Positions 56,101 to 64,000 of a stretch of DNA of 64,000 bases are shown here, piece by piece (the stretch's first letter is position 1; each line of letters starts with the position of its first letter). The stretch comes from Chengkuizengella axinellae. GTDB lineage: Bacteria; Bacillota; Bacilli; Paenibacillales; KCTC-33759. The notes under the pieces are model-generated. The model was not told where the DNA came from. It did not search any database and saw only the letters and a list, made by a program, of their open reading frames with translations. Where the stretch lies: the NCBI RefSeq assembly GCF_030730905.1, contig NZ_JAVAMP010000006.1, forward strand, positions 1 through 64,000, in the 5' to 3' direction. A program made the translations under genes and the position numbers.

Positions 56101-59100
56101 TTTAGCATCATAAACCCGTTCCAGTGTGTTCTCTTTTGCATCCGTTGTTGTGATTAATTGATTGACGTGATTATATGCATAACGAGTGGATTGATTTGCT
56201 GCATCGGTTTCAATCACAAGATTTCCATTGGAATCATATACATAACTTGTTGAATTGCCCAACGCATCTGTTTTGCTTAATAAGTTTCCCGTCCCATCAT
56301 AGGTATAATGCGTTTCGTTTCCTAACGCATCCACTTCTTTGATAATATTTCCTTTAGAATCATATACATATTGAGTAGTGCCTGATAGTGCATCCGTTAC
56401 TTGAGTCAGTTGTCCAGTGGCATTATATGTTGTAAATGTTGTATTTCCATCCCGATCTGTTGTACTGCTTACGTATCCTAACGGATCATACGTGAAGAAC
56501 TTACTATATCCTAGTGGATCTGTCTCTATCAACAATTGATCGATAGCACTATATTCTTTTGTTGTCACATTGCCCGCTGGATCCGTAATCTGAATGACTC
56601 TTCCTTTGGCATCATACGTTTGGATCGTTTCATTGCCAAGGGGATCTATGATTTTTTGCAAACGGTCTTCTGCATCGTATTCATAGAAAATAGAATTCCC
56701 TGCTCGATCTTGCACTGAAATCAGCTTTCCATTTGCATTGTAGCTATAATTTGTTGATTCTCCTAAGACGTTCGTTTCTTGTAAGAGATTCCCCTGCATA
56801 TCATATGCAAATTGCGTAGAATAACCAAGCTGATCAGTTTTTTGAGTCACATTGTCCAACGCATCGTAGGTATAAGTAACGACTTCCGTTTCAGAAAAAG
56901 TCTCTTTCATTAATCTACCAATCTCGTCATATTCATACTTTACGATATTCCCATTCGGATCCGTTTTCTCTTGTAACATCCCATTGACACTAGTGAATAA
57001 TGTTTCATCCCCATTAAAGTTCACCATACTATGAACATACCCAAGGTCATTATAGGTGTTCGTTAGGGTATTGCCTTCTGGGTTCGTTACTTGAACAAGA
57101 CGATTATACTCGTCATATCTATTTTCTGTTGTCTGATGGATTGCATCGGTAAATCTGATTAAATTGTTTCGATCATCATAGGTCATCGTTGTTGAATTTC
57201 CTAGCGGATCAATGATCTCTATTTTGTTTCCACGTTCATCGTACACATATTGTTCTGTTTGATTCAATGACTTGGTTTCTTTGATCAGATTACCTAGACC
57301 GTCATATTCCATGGTCGTTACGTGACCTAACTCATCCTCGATACGCACTAATCGATATTGATAATCATGAATAAGCTTCTTGATTTGACCATCTCTTTTT
57401 GTCACCAATGTGATCAAAAATCCAGGCTCACTTTCTTCATCATACTGAAACGTAGTGATCCCGTTCCCTTCTACACCATCATCTTGAGCAATCACACGAC
57501 CTAACTCATCATACGTGTTTAGAAAGATTTGTACACCTTGTTCTGTAGAAGATATCACTCTTCCTTGTTCATCATACGTATACGTTATGATTTCACCTCT
57601 AGCGTTTGTAATCTGGGTGAGATGATTGTTTGCATCATATTGAAATAAAACCACTCGATTTAAGTTATCCGTTAATTGAGTAAGTTGATTGTTCAGTGAA
57701 TATGCAAATTCAAAATAAAAGCCTGTGTCTTCTTCTATGACTTTAATTAGCTGATTTGTACTTGCATCATACTCAAAAAAGGTACTTTTCCCGTGTCTAT
57801 TGATTAATTCCATTAATTTTCCAGTAGAATCAAATTGATAGATTTTTTGATCCTTTCTTTTGATGGTATAGCTTCCATCTTCATTTTGGGTGAGTTGATC
57901 CCACCTTGTTGCTCGGTCAATAGAGTCATACGTACCATCTACATTTAGAATAAAACGATTCTTTTGATGATTAGACCAGTGAATCACGACAGAATTTTCT
58001 GATTCTTGTTCTAAATAAGTATCAAAGTTATGGCTCCAACCTATTCCTAATGAATTATCATTCAATAAGAGCGAATTATATGCAGTTTTAAATGCCAGTT
58101 TCTGTGGTCCGTGCAACTGTAACAAATTACGATGGATCACCATCGCCCCAGAGGAAGTATCTACAGGATCCGCATGAAAAGATCTTGTATCTGCAAAAGA
58201 ATAATAGTCTATACTTTGTATTTTTGTAGCTGCATCTGAACCTGAAATGGGGGTAGATCTAACATCTGTATAAATAAAATTACCAGCAGTCATATTTATC
58301 AAATTAGAAGTTGCATCAGTTGTAGTAGAAATTGTGGTTGCAGAGACTGGCAAAATGATGGAAACATCTTCAAGATTTGCTCCTTGTGTCCAACTCCAAT
58401 TCAAAACCATATCATCTGATGATATTAGAACTTCTTTTAATACAGATTCCGTTAATGATTGTGTATAAAGTTCTAATTCATTCCAATACCATAATTCGTT
58501 ACCTGTTCCTTTTGCAGTAAGTAAAATTGTATCTACCATTGCAGGTGTTGTTAATGGAATATATCCACTACTAATTTTTACATCATTTCCCTTTACACCC
58601 ATATCATAAGTTGCAACAAGATTTCCTTGATATAACAATGAAATAATTGGATGATGATTATAATCAAATATATCCCAGCTAAGTCCTGATCCTTGAAATC
58701 CATGAACTAATACAGGTTGAATTTTCATAGAAAAAAACCATCCACCTGGATTATAATGTCCATCTAAAGTCTTCGTTTCTATTACATTATTGTACAAGAC
58801 ACGCATTCTACTATGTTCAACTTCAAGCACTGTACTTGCGCTTAAATATGCATATGGACTATTCCAATCACCATTTAAAACATGTTCATATGACACATAT
58901 TGCAGTGATGAACCTTCTAACGATACTGCATCATTTTGAGCATACTCTGTTAACCAATTCCACAATTCTCTTGTCACGGTTACAGATGTATCCGTCGATG
59001 TTGCTATCGCTTCATCGAGTAATTCTTTCCTTTTGTTATACATATCTTGGGTCACTGCTCCCAATACCTCTTGGTCTGTAAACTCTAATCCTGATGCAAC

Positions 59101-59565
59101 TGCTAATGTTCCAATGATCAGTTGTTCTTTTGCTGATAATGCTTCTAAGGAATTTACAGTTCCCTCAGATATTGTTTCTTCTATTACTGGCTCTTCTGTG
59201 ACCGGTGTTTCTTCAGGCAGTGGTTCTTCTGTTACTGGCTCTTCTGTGACCGGTGTTTCTTCAGGCAGTGGTTCTTCTATCACTGGCTCTTCTGTGACCG
59301 GTGTTTCTTCAGGCAGTGGTTCTTCTGTCACTGGCTCTGCTACCGGTGTTTCTTCAGGCAGTGGTCCTTCTGTCACTGGTTCTGCTACCGGTGTTTCTTC
59401 AGGCAGTGGTTCTTCTGTCACTGGCTCTTCTTCCATCGTTGGTGTTTCACTTTCAAATGAAATAAAGCTATTTGTAATTTGACTTGCATAAGTGGGAATA
59501 ATAGTGCTACTTAAAAAAATTAAAATAAAAACTAAAAGTAAACTTTTATGCAAAGTTTTTTTCAA
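53176..59565 (-). CDS. secreted RHS/YD-repeat polymorphic toxin
   Basis: A 2129-residue protein. Signal peptide 1-28; Pro/Glu-rich repeats 45-130 (EEPLPEETPV units); an N-terminal beta-rich domain to about 480; from about 490 an RHS shell (SFHADPVDTSSGAMVIHRNL) with some 60 YD repeats (TYDxxGNLxxxTDxxGN); the RHS-core end DRRGSTVALTNENGEITDQY, YYMRARYYNPDIKRFINRD, and NPVSYIDPFGLSRD, the self-cleavage and toxin junction at about 1905. The tip (about 1910-2129) starts with a pre-toxin-like helix (GASLLPAGKVFKLGKLVGNA) and ends in a domain with ISGADASFYMHEVSE and YEVSPFSVYHPDVIKSM, not assigned by me. It probably acts in contact-dependent killing of relatives. Confidence 0.92.
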   Translation of the reverse strand: MKKTLHKSLLLVFILIFLSSTIIPTYASQITNSFISFESETPTMEEEPVTEEPLPEETPVAEPVTEGPLPEETPVAEPVTEEPLPEETPVTEEPVIEEPLPEETPVTEEPVTEEPLPEETPVTEEPVIEETISEGTVNSLEALSAKEQLIIGTLAVASGLEFTDQEVLGAVTQDMYNKRKELLDEAIATSTDTSVTVTRELWNWLTEYAQNDAVSLEGSSLQYVSYEHVLNGDWNSPYAYLSASTVLEVEHSRMRVLYNNVIETKTLDGHYNPGGWFFSMKIQPVLVHGFQGSGLSWDIFDYNHHPIISLLYQGNLVATYDMGVKGNDVKISSGYIPLTTPAMVDTILLTAKGTGNELWYWNELELYTQSLTESVLKEVLISSDDMVLNWSWTQGANLEDVSIILPVSATTISTTTDATSNLINMTAGNFIYTDVRSTPISGSDAATKIQSIDYYSFADTRSFHADPVDTSSGAMVIHRNLLQLHGPQKLAFKTAYNSLLLNDNSLGIGWSHNFDTYLEQESENSVVIHWSNHQKNRFILNVDGTYDSIDRATRWDQLTQNEDGSYTIKRKDQKIYQFDSTGKLMELINRHGKSTFFEYDASTNQLIKVIEEDTGFYFEFAYSLNNQLTQLTDNLNRVVLFQYDANNHLTQITNARGEIITYTYDEQGRVISSTEQGVQIFLNTYDELGRVIAQDDGVEGNGITTFQYDEESEPGFLITLVTKRDGQIKKLIHDYQYRLVRIEDELGHVTTMEYDGLGNLIKETKSLNQTEQYVYDERGNKIEIIDPLGNSTTMTYDDRNNLIRFTDAIHQTTENRYDEYNRLVQVTNPEGNTLTNTYNDLGYVHSMVNFNGDETLFTSVNGMLQEKTDPNGNIVKYEYDEIGRLMKETFSETEVVTYTYDALDNVTQKTDQLGYSTQFAYDMQGNLLQETNVLGESTNYSYNANGKLISVQDRAGNSIFYEYDAEDRLQKIIDPLGNETIQTYDAKGRVIQITDPAGNVTTKEYSAIDQLLIETDPLGYSKFFTYDPLGYVSSTTDRDGNTTFTTYNATGQLTQVTDALSGTTQYVYDSKGNIIKEVDALGNETHYTYDGTGNLLSKTDALGNSTSYVYDSNGNLVIETDAANQSTRYAYNHVNQLITTTDAKENTLERVYDAKGRMISTIDPLGNTVSMNYDELDRLVSSTDEVGNIETYTYDSMDRLLSTTDSEGNKSTFTYDVLGNLLSETNALNLATQYTYDKNRNRLTETDAKGNTTSYTYNQRDELIQKEDALGNVILYVYNKEGRLTHITDALENTTTYTYDANGRQTGVTDALGNTLTTQYDAVGNVISELDAKGTDITSVLYNDGYLPIQTIDALGNSTSQAYDAIGRLTTLTDPSGNIQTYQYDAVNQLIQSINAMGGVSQQSFDSKGQVVSFTDANGVQTSFQYDVAGRLIQETLDSGGILSYQYDGRDLLTQKKNARDQVTTFEYDAIGRLIKTVSPESPIDITYDENNNRLTVTDQDGKAITRVYDVLDRIVSYTDEYGNKIEYQYDEIGNISQLTYPDGKIVSYTYDEAGNMKSVTDWTGRVTSYTYDENNKLISTLRSDASIETRTYDVAGQLIELKDETANGDIIHYETFTYDASNNVVSEGEKNYVYDDLDRLTNAENILQPLDQSIINYQYAYDIGGNIQSIQKSTDLSTQETNMTYTSDNRLETYNGEAVLYDADGNMTYGPVNGVMEQMKYDAQNRLIRAGDFTYTYNAEDIRTSVTNTITNEKTYQVVNPHAYYSQLLMEVDAEGNPITYYVYGLGLIAQETANGDYSAYHYDRRGSTVALTNENGEITDQYTYSPYGELLYSEGAADHPFLYNGKYGVVTDDNGLYYMRARYYNPDIKRFINRDVVQGSISSSLSLNKYAYVNGNPVSYIDPFGLSRDSDDVGFLGKTWGFTKSAANFLVFDDARTVLDSDASFTERVVAGASLLPAGKVFKLGKLVGNAKTGVKASKESKDFSKLSMIDNNGAGKTGAYNPSFNGISGQGLGRLEGKELNVSQKGLDIVKSHLSQFGDFPENTAMIRRLEDATANKKKISGADASFYMHEVSESTKMKKGIDYDTAHKEALQKYEVSPFSVYHPDVIKSMPENFGGAWKKFWGID
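59176..59433 (-). repeat. coding Pro/Glu tandem repeats in the RHS N-terminus
   Basis: Seven near-identical units with protein consensus EPVTEEPLPEETPVT or a shorter form lacking three residues. Codon use is nearly identical in each unit, so copy number probably varies between strains. It likely forms a stiff spacer through the cell wall. Confidence 0.85.
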
Positions 59566-60376
59566 TATAATTATCCTCTTTTCTTTTATTGAAATTTTAA
59601 CTAACCTCTGAAATATTTCTTAACTTACATACCTGAAGACAAAACTTTGAACCTTGTAAAATAACTGAAGATGGTTCTGATGATAGACGACTAAGAGACA
59701 CGACGGTAAATTAATACTATGGCATCAATATGGGATTGTCTACCAGTCATATAGGACTATTTGTAATTTCTTGTAATATACTTTTATAACTAAGTTTATA
59801 TTACGAAAGCATCAAAAGGTTATTTTCCTTAGAACATTCGACTCATTTATATAAACTTCAACAAAACATGACTTTAATTTAGATAAATAAGATAGCAAAA
59901 ATAATCTTTATCAAATTTAATTTTCCTTAAAATCTCTATAACAAGAAGAGTTTCATTAATTGATTTCTTTGATTCTCTGTGTAATCTCCATATCTTTCAA
60001 AAAAGGGATGAAACTTTTTTTGGCAAATGCTGAGAGTGAGATCTTGCAAATGAAATGTTACACGAAGTAAATAATTAAAAAGCAGAGAAGATTAAAGAGG
60101 TGTAAAGAAAGATGTGATGAAGATTGGACTAAACATATAAGAGGAGTATTAAAGGTGAAAAAATTGTAAATATGCACCAAAGAGTATGAATAGTTTTATA
60201 CATTAAGGTTTGTTTTTAAATATTGTTTTGGAGGAACTCTGGATGATGGTGAACGCAAACATTTACAATTTGTTTTTATAGAGATATCAAATTTTATTAT
60301 GGGACTTGAAATAAATACATCTGTACAATTACTTCACTTATTTAAAATAAATTAAAATCCTTAGAAGAAACACGTT
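59566..60376. other. 811-bp gap between RHS gene and the spoVR copy
   Basis: No gene was found on either strand. The RHS promoter should be within the first 200 bp (AT-rich, TATAAT-like segments not resolvable by eye). Near 60235 TTGGAGGAACTC resembles a ribosome site, but no frame follows it. The right end, 60377, is an abrupt boundary to the spoVR-like sequence. Confidence 0.5.
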
Positions 60377-60955
60377 TGGGCGTCATATTGGCACGTACGC
60401 ATCCTAAGAGAAATGGATCTAACCTCTGAAGAAACCATTGAATTCGCCAAACTAAACTCTTCAGTAGTTCAGCCATCACAACACACCTTGAATCCGTATT
60501 ATCTAGGACTTAAAATATTTGAAGACATTGAAAAGCGTTATGATAGAGATAAAATATTTGAGGTGCGTGAGATGGATTCTGATACTTCTTTTATTCGCAA
60601 CTATTTAACAAAAGATTTAGTTGAAGATTTAGATCTTTATATTTTCGAAAAACAAGGTCGTGAGTGGAAAATTACGGATAAAACATGGAAGAATATACGT
60701 GACCAGCTGGTGTCCTCTCGAACAAATGGTGGTTTCCCTTATCTGGTTGTTGAGGATGGCAATTACAAAAACAATGGTGAGTTATATATTAAACATGAAT
60801 ATGAAGGGCTTGAATTGGATTTAAAATATACTGAACGAACACTACCTTATTTACAACAATTATGGGGGAAAAATGTTCATCTAGAAACTAAAATTGAAGA
60901 TAAACCGGTTGTATTTTCTTTTAAGGATCAGAAGATGCAGAGGAGGTTTTTGTGA
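60377..60955 (+). pseudogene. spoVR: duplicated 3' end of spoVR
   Basis: It begins at TGG (residue 269 of SpoVR) and runs to the stop with the same length, 579 bp, no indels, and about 92 percent nucleotide identity; most changes are synonymous (for example TTTGCCAAATTG to TTCGCCAAACTA). Protein differences include A to E in TSAETIEF, F to Y in KRFDR, E to K in TWENI and K to E in VVKDG. The terminator is copied too. It has no start of its own and cannot make SpoVR. It is the right flank of the RHS island. Confidence 0.92.
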
Positions 60956-61009
60956 CAGAGATGCTCCTTTCGGGGCATTTCTGTTTTTTAAATATGTTAA
61001 TTTTTTGTT

Positions 61010-61431
61010 TCAATATTCATTTAAATCATACCTTGTATATCTTTTTAAATATTCACTATCTTGAATCTCATCAAGCCAATCGAATGTATCCACAAAGGAA
61101 ATTCTAATAAACTTTCTAATTCATTAACAGCTTTCTCAAGGTCTTCCATTTTAAGAATTTTTCATATTTTCTCATAATGTTGATTACCTAATATTCCAGA
61201 TAAAAGATGGATATCTGCATGTTTATCATCAAGTTCATACATATCTTTATGATTACACCAAAGTTGACCCGTTAAATATTCACCATTGAAGTAAATATTC
61301 ATATCAAAAACATCATCATCAAAATATGAAATCGTTATAATAGGATGAGAAACAAAATTGGATAATGCTTTCCCTACTATTTCAACTTCTCCCCCACCCA
61401 AAACAATCATTAAGAACACTTGTCCAACCAC
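61010..61431 (-). pseudogene. decayed orphan protein gene, perhaps immunity-type
   Basis: GTG at 61431 follows AGGAGAG. It reads IVLGGGEVEIVGKALSNFVS, ISYFDDDVFDMNIYFNGEYL, KHADIHLLSGILGNQHYEKI, then a TGA. The frame continues after the stop (KILKMEDLEKAVNELESLLE) and then needs a shift near 61090 to reach FVDTFDWLDEIQDSEYLKRY and stop at 61010. So one nonsense and one frameshift lie in an otherwise clear gene. Its place beside the RHS island suggests an immunity role, unproven. Confidence 0.6.
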
Positions 61432-61580
61432 TACTTGTCTCTCCTATTTAAAACTCATTTTTATACAACATGGCTTTATTCAAAAGCCCCCTCCAAATTA
61501 TCAAAAGCCACCTACTCTATTGTTGATTCCCTAAAGAGATGAACTAATATATCATTTAGCAATTCCAAGAAGTATCCATT

Positions 61581-61949
61581 TTATTTTTGCAACCCATTAT
61601 CTTCCTCCATAATATATATTTTACCTAGAAACCCTTTCACTGAAATATCTAATTTGTATTTCCGATCATCGTAACTACGATATTTGCTACTCATTTCTAG
61701 TACAAATATACCTGATTTATAACTACTCTTAGCGGTTTGGAAAGTAATTGATTTTGTTTCTCCATTTTCTTCTAGTTCAAAGTCAAAGACAGAACATTTA
61801 TCATTATAATGCTTCCAACATTTCACATTATATCTTTCTTCCATCCATTCAGAATAATCATACGAAGTCGGTTTCATTTTATTCACAAAAATGCTAATCA
61901 TAATAATGAATATTCCTACTAGTAAGATAAATTTTTTAGTATTTATCAT
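61581..61949 (-). CDS. membrane-anchored protein of unknown function
   Basis: A 122-residue protein with an N-terminal anchor (FILLVGIFIIMISIFV) and a soluble domain MEERYNVKCWKHYNDKCSVF, ITFQTAKSSYKSGIFVLEM, YKLDISVKGFLGKIYIME. Two Cys may pair outside the cell. It starts 4 bp after the SRPBCC stop (overlap-type spacing), so it is probably co-transcribed with it. No family recognised. Confidence 0.55.
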   Translation of the reverse strand: MINTKKFILLVGIFIIMISIFVNKMKPTSYDYSEWMEERYNVKCWKHYNDKCSVFDFELEENGETKSITFQTAKSSYKSGIFVLEMSSKYRSYDDRKYKLDISVKGFLGKIYIMEEDNGLQK

Positions 61950-61952
61950 TTT

Positions 61953-62405
61953 TCAATTATTCTCTGCGATTTTTTTCAATCGCTTATTTCGTTTTGTTAA
62001 AAATGTACGCATATACTTTTCTAAAAAAAGAACGTCAGCAAGCTTTCCAATCACACCAAAGGGAGAAGTATAATCAAACGTATCTATCATCAAAGTTCCC
62101 CCTCGATGAGGTATAAACTCATGAGTGTGCTTAAAATGTTTAAATGCTCCACTTACTTGTTCATCCACAAACATGTTTGGACCCTCTAACTCTGTAATCT
62201 TTGCTGTTAGTCTTTGACGTATACCAAAATGAACGGCTTCCCATGTCACTGATTCATGAAGCTCTACCAATCCACTTGTTCTACCTGCAACAACCTTTTC
62301 TTTAGTCTGAGTTGTAGTTTCCATATGTACTTCAATACTTCGAGCCAAATCAAAACATATTTTTGGAGGTGCGTCAATAAACATTGAAATCTTAATGATG
62401 GGCAT
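61953..62405 (-). CDS. SRPBCC (START-like) family protein
   Basis: A 150-residue protein; ATG at 62405 follows AGGAGCGGTTGAAA. It opens with ISMFIDAPPKICFDLARSIE, the usual entry strand of SRPBCC cyclase/dehydrase-like proteins, then VTWEAVHFGIRQRLTAKITE and FKHFKHTHEFIPHRGGTLMI, DTFDYTSPFGVIGKLADVLF. It probably binds a small hydrophobic ligand. Member of cell-division-inhibitor SULA-like annotated group in Bacillus; no function asserted. Confidence 0.8.
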   Translation of the reverse strand: MPIIKISMFIDAPPKICFDLARSIEVHMETTTQTKEKVVAGRTSGLVELHESVTWEAVHFGIRQRLTAKITELEGPNMFVDEQVSGAFKHFKHTHEFIPHRGGTLMIDTFDYTSPFGVIGKLADVLFLEKYMRTFLTKRNKRLKKIAENN

Positions 62406-62575
62406 TTTCAACCGCTCCTAACCAGTTAAATAATAACAAATTAAAGTGGAAGTATACTTTATTATATAGTATACAGAGGCAAAACGGCTCCATTACTTTT
62501 AAACTGAGAAGAAACAACTCAGTCCCTTGCATGTCAAACAAAAAATACGCTGGTTCTTTAAAAGATCAACAATAA

Positions 62576-62613
62576 AAACTCACGATTGATCATGAATCTA
62601 TCGTGAGTTTCTA
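62576..62613. terminator. terminator, S15 hydrolase side
   Basis: Perfect 11-bp stem AAACTCACGAT/ATCGTGAGTTT with a 13-nt loop, 26 bp past the hydrolase stop on the minus strand. AAAAAT precedes it, giving a weak T run in that direction. Confidence 0.75.
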
Positions 62614-62638
62614 TATGAAGTTTCTCTTTATTTATCTT

Positions 62639-64000
62639 TTATTTTATAGCACCTTCACCGCCCACAATTGGTAAAACCACTTTACTCTCTTCAGGATATA
62701 TAGTTACTTTTGTACCAGATGGAGGACGAAGCGTATAGTCATAATCACTTGCTATAAATACAATGCCTATTCGATGACCTTGTTCGAATACATAATCATC
62801 TGGTTGCATATCCCATGTAAAAGTATACTCTTCATTTGGTTCTATTGGTTTTGACTTGTTAATATTATTTATGTTTTGCGGGTCCATCCAGCCTCTTGTC
62901 ACTATCTTTGCAGAGGAAGCACTATAATCAACTAATAGAACTGTTAAGTTTGAAACTGGCTGATCAATACTCGCTTGTATACTTACTTCAGGTGTACCGC
63001 TTATTCTAACTGAGTCGGCAAGTTCATTTGTCGTATATAATATCCGATAAGGTTTACTCTCTTGAGGATGAGCTACTAAATCGACTGCATTTATCATTGG
63101 ATCATCAATTAACGATGCCACACCCGCTTGATCAGTAGAAAGTTGATCTAAATACAGTGCAGTAGAAACGGTTCCTTCTGCAGGCCATTTGTCTTCCAAG
63201 CTCCATGATAAATCTTCACGCTGAATGTCCACCAATGGTTCATTCATAATCCCGTTATCTATGTCATAAAGCCAATAGTCAAACCATTTGTGCAATGTAT
63301 CTTCCCACTCCACCTCACGCACTCTACTTGGACTAGTATGACCCTGTTGATGCAACCATAGTTTTCGAGAAACCTTATTTTCTCCTAACGCATCCCACAA
63401 TTGAGAAAACTGCTTTGTTTTTACATTCCAATCATTAAGTCCATGAACAATAAATACACTTGCGTTTATTTTATCTATATCATTCATATAGTTTCTTTGA
63501 TCCCAAAATCCATTGTAATCTCCCGTTTCTCTATCTTGAGCTTGCTTCAATTCATCAACAACCTCATGACATACTTCCGGGTTTTCCCTTGTAAGTACAG
63601 CATCTGCTAATATGTCTGTGTCTTCTCCCTGATACCCTCCAGGTGCAACCACAGCACCGTTAGCACGATAGTAATCGTACCAGTTGCTAATTGCTGCAAT
63701 TGGTACAATGGTTTTTAAACCTTTCACACCAGTTGAAGCAACTCCGATATCAAGGGTACCATTATAAGAGACCCCAATCATCCCTACATTCCCTGTTGAC
63801 CAATCAGCTGATATTAGCAGCCCATCTTCAGAATAAGCTTTTGTGCGTCCATTCAACCAATCAATGACAGAGCTAGCAGCAAGAACTTCATTTTCATCAC
63901 CAACAGTAGGACAACCATTTGATAAGGCTGTACCAATACTTTCAGCCACTACTATAGCATAACCACGAGGGACGAAATAATTTTCATAAGGACCAGGAAA
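62639..64000 (-). CDS. S15-family X-Pro dipeptidyl-peptidase/CocE-like hydrolase (N-terminus off the right edge)
   Basis: The frame is open to 64000 (454 codons including stop). FPGPYENYFVPRGYAIVVAE, then WLNGRTKAYSEDG, the nucleophile motif GMIGVSYNGTLDIG (GxSYxG), VFIVHGLNDWNV (Asp) and LHQQGHTSP (His) complete the triad. A C-terminal beta-jelly-roll (VDYSASSAKIVTRGWMD to GHRIGIVFIASD) is the PepX C-domain. The family removes X-Pro dipeptides or hydrolyses esters; X-Pro type fits the Paenibacillus-like sequence, and a signal peptide may lie outside the window. Confidence 0.88.
   Translation of the reverse strand, partial: FPGPYENYFVPRGYAIVVAESIGTALSNGCPTVGDENEVLAASSVIDWLNGRTKAYSEDGLLISADWSTGNVGMIGVSYNGTLDIGVASTGVKGLKTIVPIAAISNWYDYYRANGAVVAPGGYQGEDTDILADAVLTRENPEVCHEVVDELKQAQDRETGDYNGFWDQRNYMNDIDKINASVFIVHGLNDWNVKTKQFSQLWDALGENKVSRKLWLHQQGHTSPSRVREVEWEDTLHKWFDYWLYDIDNGIMNEPLVDIQREDLSWSLEDKWPAEGTVSTALYLDQLSTDQAGVASLIDDPMINAVDLVAHPQESKPYRILYTTNELADSVRISGTPEVSIQASIDQPVSNLTVLLVDYSASSAKIVTRGWMDPQNINNINKSKPIEPNEEYTFTWDMQPDDYVFEQGHRIGIVFIASDYDYTLRPPSGTKVTIYPEESKVVLPIVGGEGAIK

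Noticed and set aside
54262..56718. Several plus-strand frames within the RHS gene
   Set aside because: They are shadows of the YD repeats (Cys/Ile-rich translations) with no ribosome sites.
59176..59433. Possible CRISPR array
   Set aside because: The repeats are contiguous coding units in frame, without unique spacers. No other spaced repeats of 24-40 bp were seen in the window.
59033..59482. Plus-strand frame with many SGSSVTG repeats
   Set aside because: It is the opposite strand of the EEPLPEETPV repeats in the RHS gene. Its repeats follow from that coding tract, and there is no ribosome site.
60230..60260. Possible gene start near TTGGAGGAACTC in the gap before the spoVR copy
   Set aside because: No open frame of reasonable length follows on any frame.

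Overview
The window is low-GC chromosomal DNA from an endospore-forming member of the Bacillales (Paenibacillaceae-like; the genus cannot be fixed from sequence alone). The evidence is cotJA/cotJB/cotJC, a YtvI-like sporulation membrane protein, yhbH, spoVR, the sufCDSUB order, odhAB, yunC/yunD and strong AGGAGG-type ribosome sites.

Layout. (1) 1-2970 is the right end of a prophage-like element: a Rha-type regulator cut by the window edge, two divergent XRE regulators and a large serine recombinase. It sits inside cotJC, of which only the first 67 codons remain here; the missing 3' part should lie beyond the left edge. (2) 2971-12342 is mostly core: the cotJ operon, ytvI, yfkAB, uppP, an MBL-fold protein, yunD, a molybdopterin-oxidoreductase-like gene, moaE and a secreted protein. 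(3) 12.6-30.2 kb is a mosaic of spore-surface-like and phage-derived DNA. It holds a duplicated beta-helix protein, four Cys-rich paralogs (one with an ATA in place of ATG, one frameshifted) plus a fifth deletion remnant, a short LexA-domain protein with a LexA-type box at its own promoter, a small secreted protein built of three repeats, a NucA/NucB-plus-Excalibur lipoprotein, tandem paralogs of unknown function, and decayed terminase, HNH and integrase genes. (4) 30.2-41.2 kb is core metabolism: the SUF operon (sufC-D-S-U-B) with a Fur-like upstream element, odhA-odhB, and hcp with a perfect TGTGA-N6-TCACA box. (5) 41.4-48.9 kb has a collagenase with a perfect cre site upstream, yunC, an IS/MITE-like inverted repeat and a GGDEF-EAL protein. 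(6) 49.0-51.5 kb holds yhbH and spoVR. (7) 51.6-60.4 kb is an RHS polymorphic-toxin island. A 2129-residue secreted YD-repeat protein overlaps its putative immunity gene by one base and is followed by an orphan toxin-tip plus immunity cassette bounded by short direct repeats. The whole island is flanked by two copies of the last 579 bp of spoVR. (8) 61-64 kb has a decayed orphan gene, a membrane-anchored protein, an SRPBCC protein and an S15 (CocE/PepX-like) hydrolase that runs off the right edge.

The most striking points are the interruption of the mother-cell coat gene cotJC by a recombinase-bearing element (possibly a sporulation-regulated intervening element), the spoVR-flanked RHS island with swappable cassettes, and the multi-copy LexA-domain/Cys-rich gene cassettes at 15.5-26.5 kb.
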